A DNA stretch of 64,000 bases. It comes from Planctomycetota bacterium. GTDB taxonomy: Bacteria > Planctomycetota > Phycisphaerae > UBA1845 > PWPN01. The notes beneath the pieces were generated by a model that saw only the letters and a list, made by a program, of their open reading frames with translations, ran no database searches and was not told where the DNA came from. Shown here piece after piece: positions 15,213-23,543 of the stretch. The stretch covers positions 21,779 to 85,778 of the forward strand of contig JAKPHF010000033.1 of assembly GCA_029550525.1 (NCBI GenBank), given 5' to 3'. Position 1 is the first letter of the stretch. Every line of letters starts with the position of its first letter. Made by a program: the position numbers and the translations under genes.

Positions 15213-17876
15213 ATGCGATCACAAAATTGCCGCGCGACGCAAGTAACGGGACGGTTGCAGGCTGTCTGGTTCGGGTTGGCCATCACGACGCTGGGGGGGG
15301 GGTTGGGCCTCGGCCAGGCGTCGGGCCAGGTCTTCACGCCCGGGCTGCTCAAGATGGAAGTCTACGATCTGAGCGACACCGACCTGCTCGATCTGACGCT
15401 CATGCCGCTGTTCCAGCATCCCACGTTTCCCGATCGTCCCAGCGAGGTCTACTACATCCGTTCGTTCGACAGCAAGTACGCCTTCCCCGACCGCATGCGC
15501 GACAACTACGGGACTCGCATCAGCGGCCTGTTCATTCCGCCGGTCACCGGCAACTACATCTTCTACTTGCGCAGCGACGATGCGTCGCAATTGTGGTTCA
15601 ATCCCGGCGGCAGCAGCGAGGCGGGCAAAGTTCTCATCGCCGAAGAGTCTGAGTGCTGCGGCCTGTTCGGCGAGCACGCCTCACTTCCCATTCCGCTGCT
15701 TGCCGGCGAACGCTATTACATCGAGGCCATTCATCGTGAAGGTCCCGAGTACGACTACCTCCAGGTGGCGTTCAAACGGGACACCGATCCCACCGATCCT
15801 GATTTCCTGTTTCCGATTTCGCACAAAAACGTGGGAATCTTTGCTTCGCCCGACGGTGTCGTACTGACCAGCGATCCCGCCCACAACGCCGTCGCCGTGC
15901 TCCCGCCCGACACCACCGATCCGCTGCTGCTGGCCGAGACGTTCCAGTCGAACGATGGCGGCTTCACCGTCAGCAACGACTTTGCTCAGGGGCCCTGGAC
16001 CTACGCGCCCGAAAGCGATGGCGTCTGGTATGCGCCGGGGCACCGCGACTGTGCCGGCACGGAGGCCAGCCGTCTCAACAGCCCGGTCGTGACCGTGCAG
16101 CGGGCCGATCCGGTCTACATCGTGTTCAAGCATCGATATTCGTTTCAGTACTATGAAGAGGCGTTCGACGGCGGCCAACTGAGGATCAGCGTGAACCGGG
16201 GCCCATACACGCCCGTGCCCGCGAGTCGCTTTCTCCACAACGGGTACAACGGCGTCGTACGGGGAAACAACCTGCTCACCGGCCAGGAGGCGTTCACGAA
16301 CACCAGCCGCGGGCATCAGTCCGGCTATCACATCACATCGGTCGCGCAGCTCGGCCGGTTCAATCCGGGGGATACCATCTCTGTCCAGTTCATGGTCGCC
16401 TGGGACGAGTGCACTTCCGGAGACTACCCCGACTGGGAGATCGCCGACGTGTGGATTACGCACACCGTGGCCGAGATCAGCGTCGGCGCGGCCGGGTACC
16501 TGCCGGTCGAAGGGCAGGTACCCGTCGCGTACACCTGGCAGCGCGATACGGGCAGCGGGTACGTGGATGTGGGCTCTATCGAAGAGACTCTTTGGCTCGC
16601 GCCCACAATGGCGGACGATTGGACCCGGTACCGCGCTCGACTGGCCGTGCCCGGCTTGGCCCTTTTCTCCGAGCCCGTCACGCTGCGGCTCACTCGCGAG
16701 CCGACTTGCTCGCTCGGCGGACCGTACGTGGCCACCTGCGCGGGGGATCGGCCGGGATTGACTGTGAGCCTCAACGCGAGCGGATCGGAAGATCCCGACG
16801 GCGGGCGATTGAGCTTCGCCTGGAGCACGGCCTGTCCGGGAGTGACCATTGACGATCCGACCAGTCCGTCGCCGACGTTGTTCTTCGGCGCGGGCTTCGG
16901 CTCGCGAGCCACCTGCGACGTGACACTGACCATCACCAACGATGTAGGCGTTTCGGTCACGTGCACGGCGTCGGTGGATACGTCGCTTTCGACCATCCGG
17001 CCGGTCATCACCCTGAACGGTACTAACCAGACGTTCGACTGCGACGGCACCGCGGCGAACCAGTACGTCGAACTCGGCGCCACCGCGGTGGACGGTTGCG
17101 GCTTGCCGGTGGATGTGATCGTCGGGCCGCCTGCCAACACCCGCCGCAAGGGGACGCAGACCGTGACCTATGACGCCATGGACATCTTCGGCAACAACGC
17201 CCAGCAGGTCACACGGCTCGTAGTGGTTGAGGAGGGGCCCGCTGAGCTGGTGGACATTCCCGGCAACCTGGTGACTGAGTGCAGCGTGCCGGGCGGAATC
17301 CTCGCCACCGATCCGGATGTCGCCGCCTGGCTGAACACGCCTAAGGCGGTCGATTCCTGCGATGCCGATGAGTCGGTTGTGAACGATGCCCCCGAACTGC
17401 TGCCTCTCGGGGCGACGCTGGTCACCTGGACGCTCTGGGATGACGGGCCGACCGACCAGACGGGATCGGCCACCATCGAGGTGCAGGACACGCAGCCTCC
17501 GACGGTCAACTGCGTGCCGCTGGAACTCCAGGCCGACGAGAGCGGCAATGTGGTCGTGCCCGATTTGCGGTCGTTGTTGCAGGTTGCCGACGCGTGCACG
17601 TTGCCTGACCAGTTGATCGTGGTTCAGACGCCGGCCGCGGGCACCGTGTTGGGCTTGGGCAGCTATGAGGTCACATTCTCGGTGACCGACCGGGCCGCTT
17701 CGGCTCACACCACGACATGCAACACGACATTGAACGTTACTGCCGTGGGCGCTGAGCAACCCGAACCGCCCGGCTGCGGCGCCGCGGCCTGCGGCGGCAA
17801 CGCCATGCTCTCACTATCCGTCATCGGCCTGGGGCTGGCCGCCATCAAGCGGCGCTATCGTATCACCCGGCGATGA
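15213..17876 (+). CDS. Secreted multi-domain PA14/PKD surface protein with MYXO-CTERM-like tail
   Basis: 887 residues from ATG at 15213 with SD GAGGGAAAGG. Residues 1-46 are a signal peptide ending near ASGQV. A PA14-like domain follows (LFIPPVTGNYIFYLRSDDAS ... LAGERYYIEAIH), a carbohydrate-binding beta-barrel type. A MAM-like beta region comes next, then a PKD-like domain with NASGSEDPDGG, and two HYR/Ig-like Cys-containing domains with the DTQPPTV motif. The C-terminus has GCGAAACGG, a hydrophobic segment and KRRYRITRR, a tripartite sorting signal of MYXO-CTERM type. Likely anchored at the cell surface and binding glycans; the ligand is unknown. Confidence 0.85.
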   Translation: MRSQNCRATQVTGRLQAVWFGLAITTLGGGLGLGQASGQVFTPGLLKMEVYDLSDTDLLDLTLMPLFQHPTFPDRPSEVYYIRSFDSKYAFPDRMRDNYGTRISGLFIPPVTGNYIFYLRSDDASQLWFNPGGSSEAGKVLIAEESECCGLFGEHASLPIPLLAGERYYIEAIHREGPEYDYLQVAFKRDTDPTDPDFLFPISHKNVGIFASPDGVVLTSDPAHNAVAVLPPDTTDPLLLAETFQSNDGGFTVSNDFAQGPWTYAPESDGVWYAPGHRDCAGTEASRLNSPVVTVQRADPVYIVFKHRYSFQYYEEAFDGGQLRISVNRGPYTPVPASRFLHNGYNGVVRGNNLLTGQEAFTNTSRGHQSGYHITSVAQLGRFNPGDTISVQFMVAWDECTSGDYPDWEIADVWITHTVAEISVGAAGYLPVEGQVPVAYTWQRDTGSGYVDVGSIEETLWLAPTMADDWTRYRARLAVPGLALFSEPVTLRLTREPTCSLGGPYVATCAGDRPGLTVSLNASGSEDPDGGRLSFAWSTACPGVTIDDPTSPSPTLFFGAGFGSRATCDVTLTITNDVGVSVTCTASVDTSLSTIRPVITLNGTNQTFDCDGTAANQYVELGATAVDGCGLPVDVIVGPPANTRRKGTQTVTYDAMDIFGNNAQQVTRLVVVEEGPAELVDIPGNLVTECSVPGGILATDPDVAAWLNTPKAVDSCDADESVVNDAPELLPLGATLVTWTLWDDGPTDQTGSATIEVQDTQPPTVNCVPLELQADESGNVVVPDLRSLLQVADACTLPDQLIVVQTPAAGTVLGLGSYEVTFSVTDRAASAHTTTCNTTLNVTAVGAEQPEPPGCGAAACGGNAMLSLSVIGLGLAAIKRRYRITRR

Positions 17877-18323
17877 CACCGCATTTGGGGGGCAGGTGTC
17901 TCGCCCGCCTCGGATTAACCGGGACCATAATATGGCACTATTCGGTATGCGCCCTCAGGGTGCGGACGGGCGCATTGCGGTGCCGGCATCTTGCCCGCAC
18001 GATGCACGCTGGAAGCGCGCACCACGACGGTGCGTCTCAGATCGCGCAGATTGCCCCGGCAAAGTGTGTCTGAAATGCGCACACTGGAAACATGCTGCCG
18101 CAACTCACCCTGTAATTTCGTCCGACACACCGCTCACGACGTGTCCTTCGCTCCTTCTTTCCTCTTGCCTGCGTCGCTTGGCCGCCGATAGGATGTACAG
18201 GGACCTCAAAGCAACTTGATTTGATCGGTTGTGGCAAGCCGGTATGCACCCTCATTAGCGTGACCGACTCGCCGAGGCAAAGAAGGGCAAATGCCCTCAT
18301 CCAGGTTGCAACGGAGTGCGATC
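17877..18323. other. 447-bp gap with palindromic repeats
   Basis: No gene seen. It contains a degenerate GGCAGGTGTCTCGCCCGCC palindrome (about 17888-17908), and GCACGATGCACGCTGGAAGC with related GCACACTGGAAACATGC units (about 17998-18095) that belong to dispersed intergenic families of this window. Confidence 0.5.
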
Positions 18324-18881
18324 ATGGCCCGCCAAATTGTCTCCATTTTTGTCATGGGTGTGTTGTCGGGTATCTGGGGCGGCGGCTGTGTTTCCGTGGA
18401 CACGCCGAACACCAAAGTGGACGTTGGCCTCACCTCCGTCCAATTGCCCGGCCAAGGAAGCTCGAACCGGACGCCGTATGCCAAGCCGCTGGAGCGAGTC
18501 AGCCGTCAGCAGGCCAAGCTGGGTCGCGAGCTGGCCAAGCAGGACTGGGCGGATGTGCTTGAAGAATCGAGCGAGCTGATGGCCGACGTGCGAACACTCA
18601 GCGGCTACGCGGGCACGTCCCACGATCCGGCCACGTTCCGCGTCTGGTGTGGCGAACTGCTGGAGCATGCTCAGGGCGTCCGCGAGGCGGCGCTCGTTCG
18701 AGACGCGGCGGCGGCCGAGCGGGCGCTGGCCGCCGGCGATCAAGTGCTCAGTCGTATGATGCAGACGTTCCCGTTGACGGGAACGCCCGGTCAGGCCGTC
18801 TCCGCCTCGCCGCCTCCGACCGCCGCCCCATCGGCTGAGCCCGCATCTTCGCGGGGTGAGCAGAAACCGCTCGTGCCCTGA
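18324..18881 (+). CDS. Putative lipoprotein
   Basis: 185 residues. ATG at 18324 with GGAG 9 bases upstream. A short hydrophobic leader ends in GIWGGGC, a plausible lipobox, so the mature protein would start at Cys-23 or so. The mature part is mostly helical and charged (RVSRQQAKLGRELAKQDW, EHAQGVREAALVRDAAAAER), similar in pattern to small four-helix proteins, and finishes in a Pro/Ala/Ser-rich tail. No family recognised. It stands alone between repeat-filled gaps. Confidence 0.75.
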   Translation: MARQIVSIFVMGVLSGIWGGGCVSVDTPNTKVDVGLTSVQLPGQGSSNRTPYAKPLERVSRQQAKLGRELAKQDWADVLEESSELMADVRTLSGYAGTSHDPATFRVWCGELLEHAQGVREAALVRDAAAAERALAAGDQVLSRMMQTFPLTGTPGQAVSASPPPTAAPSAEPASSRGEQKPLVP

Positions 18882-19095
18882 GACGCATGCAAGCTCCGCA
18901 TGAAGGTTGTCAACCGCGACAGGCTACCGGCAGGCGGCCTGCGCGGACCCTCGGTGTGCTGCCGAAATTGGCGTTGAGCACTCCTCCATTCCGGCCAACC
19001 GTGTGGATGGGCCGCAGGCACCCGTCGTAGACTTTCGTGACTTTTGAGAAGTCGGAACGGCACACTTTTGTGGGGCACGCTTCCAGCGGGCACGG

Positions 19096-19160
19096 GCAGG
19101 TAGGATGCCTGCACAGCAGGGTAAGGGTTGCAGGTGGGCGGCGTCCGCCCGAACGGACGC
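19096..19160. repeat. Palindromes just before the CBS gene
   Basis: GCAGGT-AGGAT-GCCTGC (19096-19112) belongs to the GCAGG-AGGAT family. GCGTCCG-CCCGAA-CGGACGC (19141-19160) is a perfect 7-bp hairpin ending immediately before the AAGGAGA Shine-Dalgarno of the CBS gene, so it may also influence ribosome access. Confidence 0.6.
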
Positions 19161-19173
19161 AAGGAGACCTGCA

Positions 19174-19626
19174 ATGGTAGCGAAGGAGTTCATGACAAGG
19201 GACCCTGCGTGTTGCGAACCGGATTCGACGGTGCAACAGGCGGCGCAATTGATGGTCGATTGCGATTGCGGCGAAATCCCCGTGATCGAAAGCGAACAGA
19301 CCCGGCGGATCGTCGGCGTGATCACCGACCGCGATATCGCCTGCCGAGTGGTGGCTCAGGGCCGCGATCCCCGCGGCACGAAGGTGCGAGAGGTCATGTC
19401 CAGCCCGGTCGTCACCGTGACTCCCGAGACCACGGTTGAGGAGTGCTGCCGGATCATGGAGCAGAACCAGGTGCGCCGCGTGCCCGTGATCGACCAGTCC
19501 AACCGCTGCTGCGGCATCATTTCGCAGGCCGACATCGCCCAGACAGCCGACGAGCACGAAACGGCTGAAGTCGTCAAGGACGTATCGCGCCGCACGGAAA
19601 GCGCATCAATGGTCGGGACAGCGTAG
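19174..19626 (+). CDS. Two-CBS-domain protein
   Basis: 150 residues, ATG at 19174 with SD AAGGAGA 6 bases upstream. Two CBS repeats make a single Bateman module: MTRDPACCEPDSTVQQAAQLM with GVITDRDIACRVV, then VMSSPVVTVTPETTVEECCRIM with GIISQADIAQT. Such stand-alone modules bind adenine nucleotides and act as energy or stress sensors; target unknown. It is rich in Cys for its size (CC pairs at three places), which is unusual for the family. Confidence 0.9.
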   Translation: MVAKEFMTRDPACCEPDSTVQQAAQLMVDCDCGEIPVIESEQTRRIVGVITDRDIACRVVAQGRDPRGTKVREVMSSPVVTVTPETTVEECCRIMEQNQVRRVPVIDQSNRCCGIISQADIAQTADEHETAEVVKDVSRRTESASMVGTA

Positions 19627-19714
19627 ACGCCGTGCGTCGGATTCGTTCAGAACGACCGAGGCTCGAGCCCCGAAGGATGCCCGTGGGACTCGAGCCTCAG
19701 ATTTCGTCGCTCAT

Positions 19715-19742
19715 GGCTGATAGCTGAGAGCTGACAGCTATC
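19715..19742 (-). repeat. Heptamer array overlapping the kinase stop codon
   Basis: Plus-strand units GGCTGAT, AGCTGAG, AGCTGAC, AGCTATC in exact 7-base steps. Read on the coding (minus) strand they are AGCTGTC, AGCTCTC, AGCTATC. The last plus-strand unit contains the TAG stop of the kinase gene (19738-19740). Confidence 0.8.
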
Positions 19743-20826
19743 GTTGCACCCGCGCGGAGCCACCCTTGGCGAACGCCTCGACTTCGGGCAGACGGGCCAT
19801 GGTGACATCGCCGGGGAACGTGGTGAGCAGGGCGCCATGGGCCCAGCCCAGTCGCAGCGCTTCCTCGGGATCGCGGCCGGTGAGCATGCCGTAGATCAGT
19901 CCGGCGGCAAAGCCGTCGCCGCCGCCGATGCGGTCGAGCACGTCCAGTTGACAGGTCGGGCTCACGTAGCGCTTGCCGTTGAGCCACAGCACCGCGGCCC
20001 AGTCGTGCCGATTCGTGGAATGCACTTCCCGCAGCGTGGTGGCCACCATCTTGATGTTGGGGAACTCCTTGACCACCGCCTCGATCATGCCGAAGAAGGT
20101 CTCCGGATCGAGCTTCGACGAGGACTTCTGCGTCACCTCGGGCCCCTTGATGCCCAGGCCCTTTTGCAGATCCTCCTCGTTGCCGATGAGCACGTCCACG
20201 TTGCTGACGATCTTGCGGAGGGTTTCGTTGGCCTTGGCCAGGCCGCCGATGGGCGCCCACAGCTTGGCCCGGTAGTTCAGGTCGAACGAGTTGATCGTCC
20301 CGGCCGCCTTGGCCGCCTGCATGCCTTCGATCACCAGCTGCGAGGTGGTTTCGGACAGCGCGGCGAAGATGCCGCCCGAGTGGAACCACCGCACGCCCGC
20401 GCCGAAGATGGCTTTCCAGTCGAAGTCGCCCGGCTTGAGCAGCGCGCCGGCCTCGTTGGACCGGTTGTAGAAGACCACCGGCGGCCGCACGCCCTGGCCG
20501 CGGTCACTGTAGACGGTGGCCATGTTCGGCCCGCGCACGCCGTCATGCTCGAACCACTTGTAGAACGGCTTGACGCCCATGGCCCGCACCTGGCCCTGGA
20601 TCAGCTCGCCGATGCCGTAATTGACCATGGCCGTGCAGATGCCCGTCTTCAGGCCGAAGCAGTCGCTGAGGTTGGCGGCGACGTTGTACTCGCCGCCCGA
20701 CACGTGGATGTCCACGCTCTTGGCTTTGCGGAACGGGATCACGCCCGGATCCAGCCGGTGAACCAGCGCTCCCAGCGACAGGAAATCCAACTCGCACGCA
20801 CCTTGCTTGATGTTCAACTCGCTCAT
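19738..20826 (-). CDS. kdgK: PfkB-family sugar kinase, probable 2-keto-3-deoxygluconate kinase
   Basis: 362 residues. Ribokinase-fold features: N-terminal SGGEYNVAANLSDCFG (sugar-binding GGN region), FDLNYRAKLW, GNEEDLQKGLGI, and the C-terminal GGGDGFAAGLIYGML anion-hole/catalytic Asp motif in place of GAGD. The overall pattern (VVFYNRSNEAGALLKPGDFDW) fits KDG kinases of uronate degradation, which would match the GH88 gene in the window; fructokinase is an alternative. ATG at 20826 with GGGGAGA 7 bases upstream. Confidence 0.85.
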   Translation of the reverse strand: MSELNIKQGACELDFLSLGALVHRLDPGVIPFRKAKSVDIHVSGGEYNVAANLSDCFGLKTGICTAMVNYGIGELIQGQVRAMGVKPFYKWFEHDGVRGPNMATVYSDRGQGVRPPVVFYNRSNEAGALLKPGDFDWKAIFGAGVRWFHSGGIFAALSETTSQLVIEGMQAAKAAGTINSFDLNYRAKLWAPIGGLAKANETLRKIVSNVDVLIGNEEDLQKGLGIKGPEVTQKSSSKLDPETFFGMIEAVVKEFPNIKMVATTLREVHSTNRHDWAAVLWLNGKRYVSPTCQLDVLDRIGGGDGFAAGLIYGMLTGRDPEEALRLGWAHGALLTTFPGDVTMARLPEVEAFAKGGSARVQR

Positions 20827-20970
20827 GAAAAATCTCCCCGGCCGCCCCTGCGGCGCATTACGGCTTGCAAAAGAACCTCCAAATATGCATTTTGCGGGGT
20901 TTTGTCAACTTTTCGGGAGGGGCAGTCCCGTCGTGCTCGTCAACCAAAGCTCTCAACTGGGCAAGAAAAC

Positions 20971-21093
20971 CGCGAGCGGCGGGGCTTGACCCCGCCGTCT
21001 CTGTCCGACGTTAGTTCGCTTCCCTGTCGCAACGTGCGACGTGGAGGGTGTCCGGGCCCACGTCCAACCAAGTCCGCCGGGGCAAGCCCGGCG
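20971..21093. repeat. Two GGGGCTTG/GGCAAG palindromes
   Basis: The 288-bp gap 20827-21114 has no gene. It carries GCGAGCGGCGGGGCTTGA-CCCCGCCGT (20972-20998) and CCGCCGGGGCAAGCCCGGCGG-like sequence near 21073-21093. The first is the same family as 7197 and 23483. Confidence 0.6.
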
Positions 21094-21114
21094 GCTCGCG
21101 CACTTCCCCAGCCC

Positions 21115-23259
21115 CTATTTGTCTTCTATCGTCAGGTTGCTCAGGTAATTCTGCAGAGCGGATCGCTGCTGTTCCTCCTGCTTGCGCAGCGCGTTCACCT
21201 GCTCACGAAGCTCTTCGATCTGCGTTTCGAGCGTGTCGAGTTTGGTCAATTGCCGTCGGTAGGAGTCTGTGTTCTGTTGGAGCACCTGGAGGTTCTTGCG
21301 GATGCGCTCTTGCTCTTCGCCGGCTTCCTTGAGCTGTCGCTCCTGGCCCCTGCGCTCGCGGCCGATGCGGTCCAGCTCCGTCCGCAGCGAGACCACCTTC
21401 TGCAGTGCCTCGCGGACCTGGTCCGACATCACCTCGCCACCCATCGCCGAGATGTAATGCGTGATCGTGCCCAGATCCAGATCGGTGAGCACGACGGTCT
21501 CGCCGTAGATCCGCTGCAGACGCACCGGTTGCGAGGTCATCTGGTTGGCGGGCACGGATATCTTGAACCGCATGAGCTGGTCCGTGCGTTCGAAGGGTTC
21601 GGCCGGCTCGAGAAGCTGCCAATCACCGGTGACCCGCTGCTCGATGAGCACGGTCTTGTCGCGAGCCTGCTTGTTGCGGAGCTTGTACGTCCGTTCATCG
21701 ATGGCCTTCTGGCGGCGAATCAGCGTGCCTTTGTCGATGCTCAGGCTCACGATCTGTGTCTGGTGCGACTTCGCCTCGACCGTCACATCCGTGCCCAAAT
21801 CCAGGGCGTAGGCGACGAGCCGCTCTTCGCCGGGCTTGAGATCGGGCAGTTTGGCGTCGCCGGCATAGATTCCGCCGTCGAAGATGGTGACCGGCCCCTG
21901 CATGAGGTTCAGCTCGGTGGTGTTCTTGATCTTCAAGCCGTTGAGCGGATGCTTGGAGTGGTTCTGCGGATTGAAGATGCTGAGTTTTTCGCCGCTGATT
22001 TGGCCGTTGACGATGGGCAGCATGGCCGACTGCTGGCGGTTGATGGAGACGGGCGTCTCGATGACGTATTCGAACAGTTCGCCGGCCTCCTGAGCCTCAG
22101 CCACGGATTTCACGCCGCGTTCATCGAGCAGCACGGACTCCTGACCGAGGAAGAGCTGCTTTTGAGCCGTGGCCGCCCCGGCGCCCCGGCGAGATGATTT
22201 CGCCGCGGGCGTTGCGACCTCGCGCGCCACCGCTACTGCCTCTTCCCCATCCGAATCCTTCGATGAAGCATCGCGTCCAAGCCTGAACTCGCCAGCGACG
22301 TTCTTCGCCAGGGCGTCGACGGGTATGCCGGCTTCGAACTGCGGCGCTCGCAGCGACGCGTAGAGTTCCAGATCCTCCACCGGCCGTCGCAGGTAGATGG
22401 GCGTGTACAGGTCCATGACGAACGAGATCGGTCGGCCCGACACGAGCGAAAGCTGCACGTCCTTCCAGTCCTCGTCCGTGGTATTCTCGACGATGGCCCA
22501 GCCCTGGATGAACGGCTTGGCATCGGGCACGAGCACCAGGCGATAGCTCGTCTTCCAGATGGGCGTTTCCAGCAGGAACGACGCTCGCACGCGGCGCTGG
22601 CCGTCGCCCGTGAATTTCAGCGAGACGGTCTTCTTGCCCGTGTCGTGCGTGGCGGCCAGGGCGGCCAGGGCCTTGTTCAGCTCGCTGGCGGTCTTCTCAT
22701 CCAGCAGTTGCACGCCCTGCAACTCGGCGAGCGGCAGTTGCTGCATGCCGTCGGCAGCCAGGATGTTCAGCAGGTCGGTCTCGACGACCCGTTCGCCCGC
22801 CAACACCTGTCGTTTCTCGACGCCCAGGATGGTGCCGGTCAGCTGTCGCGGGCCGGCGATGCGCACTCGCTGGCCGCGCAGGCTGTCGAGCAACTGAGCC
22901 AGCGTCTCCTTGCCCGTGAGCTTCACGCCGAAGCTTTGCAGCGTGCGCTCGAGCGGGTCCTTGGGCGAGTAGGTGACCACGTCCACCGAGCCGCCGTCGA
23001 AATCCTCGATAACGAGCGATTTCAGGATGTCGTTGATCTGCTCGGTGCGAAATTGCAGATCGACTGTGGCCGATCCGCTCAGCGTCCCGGCCCGTTCAAA
23101 GTATCCAACTCCGCTGGAAAACAGCGTGATCCGCCGAAGCTGGAGATCGGCTTTGGCCGCCTCAACTTTCTGCGTGGCCTCGACCTGTGCGGACGCCGAA
23201 GCCGCGGCCCACAACGCCAAGCTCCCGATGATCTTGGAGACGCTCATTCCGCTGCACAT
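21115..23259 (-). CDS. DUF4139-domain exported protein
   Basis: 714 residues. N-terminal signal peptide (MSVSKIIGSLALWAAASASAQ). The body matches DUF4139-type proteins: an N-terminal beta domain starting RRITLFSSGVGYFER, the KTSYRLVL and WAIVENTTDEDWKDVQLSLVSG region, and a C-terminal region RIYGETVVLTDLDLG. The last about 90 residues form a coiled coil (EALQKVVSLRTELDRIG ... EEQQRSALQNYLSNL). ATG at 23259 has GGGAGAA 5 bases upstream; ATG at 23247 is possible. Function of the family is not established; export and coiled coil suggest envelope work. Confidence 0.85.
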   Translation of the reverse strand: MCSGMSVSKIIGSLALWAAASASAQVEATQKVEAAKADLQLRRITLFSSGVGYFERAGTLSGSATVDLQFRTEQINDILKSLVIEDFDGGSVDVVTYSPKDPLERTLQSFGVKLTGKETLAQLLDSLRGQRVRIAGPRQLTGTILGVEKRQVLAGERVVETDLLNILAADGMQQLPLAELQGVQLLDEKTASELNKALAALAATHDTGKKTVSLKFTGDGQRRVRASFLLETPIWKTSYRLVLVPDAKPFIQGWAIVENTTDEDWKDVQLSLVSGRPISFVMDLYTPIYLRRPVEDLELYASLRAPQFEAGIPVDALAKNVAGEFRLGRDASSKDSDGEEAVAVAREVATPAAKSSRRGAGAATAQKQLFLGQESVLLDERGVKSVAEAQEAGELFEYVIETPVSINRQQSAMLPIVNGQISGEKLSIFNPQNHSKHPLNGLKIKNTTELNLMQGPVTIFDGGIYAGDAKLPDLKPGEERLVAYALDLGTDVTVEAKSHQTQIVSLSIDKGTLIRRQKAIDERTYKLRNKQARDKTVLIEQRVTGDWQLLEPAEPFERTDQLMRFKISVPANQMTSQPVRLQRIYGETVVLTDLDLGTITHYISAMGGEVMSDQVREALQKVVSLRTELDRIGRERRGQERQLKEAGEEQERIRKNLQVLQQNTDSYRRQLTKLDTLETQIEELREQVNALRKQEEQQRSALQNYLSNLTIEDK

Positions 23260-23482
23260 GGAATTCTCCCGAGCCTTCTGCCCGTACGATGTCCATGGGT
23301 TTCACGAAACCCGGTTTCAATGACCGTCTGGACAGTTGGATGCACGGGAAGGCTGGTCGGTTCCACTGCCGCTCTGTTTTTCCCCGCGAGCCGCAGGGCT
23401 TTGTCCCAACGGGATCAGTTCGACGTGGGCGGAGCATCCGGCACGCGGGTGTTGCGAAGGGGAGCGACAGCGACGGGGAAAA

Positions 23483-23512
23483 GAGACGGCGGGGACAAGC
23501 CCCGCCGCTCGC
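23483..23512. repeat. GGGGCTTG-family palindrome, inverted copy
   Basis: GAGACGGCGGGG-ACAAG-CCCCGCCGCTCGCT reads on the minus strand as AGCGAGCGGCGGGGCTTGT-CCCCGCCGTCTC. It lies just downstream of the nrfA stop in a 284-bp gap with no gene. Confidence 0.65.
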
Positions 23513-23543
23513 TGGGGACACCGGAGGAGTGAGCTATGCCCAG

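Noticed and set aside
15681..17759. 692-codon antisense frame opposite the PA14 protein
   Set aside because: Composition typical of GC-rich shadow frames; the plus strand has signal peptide, domains and SD.
19744..22197. 817-codon plus-strand frame
   Set aside because: It runs antisense across two well-supported genes (kdgK and the DUF4139 protein) and the gap between them.
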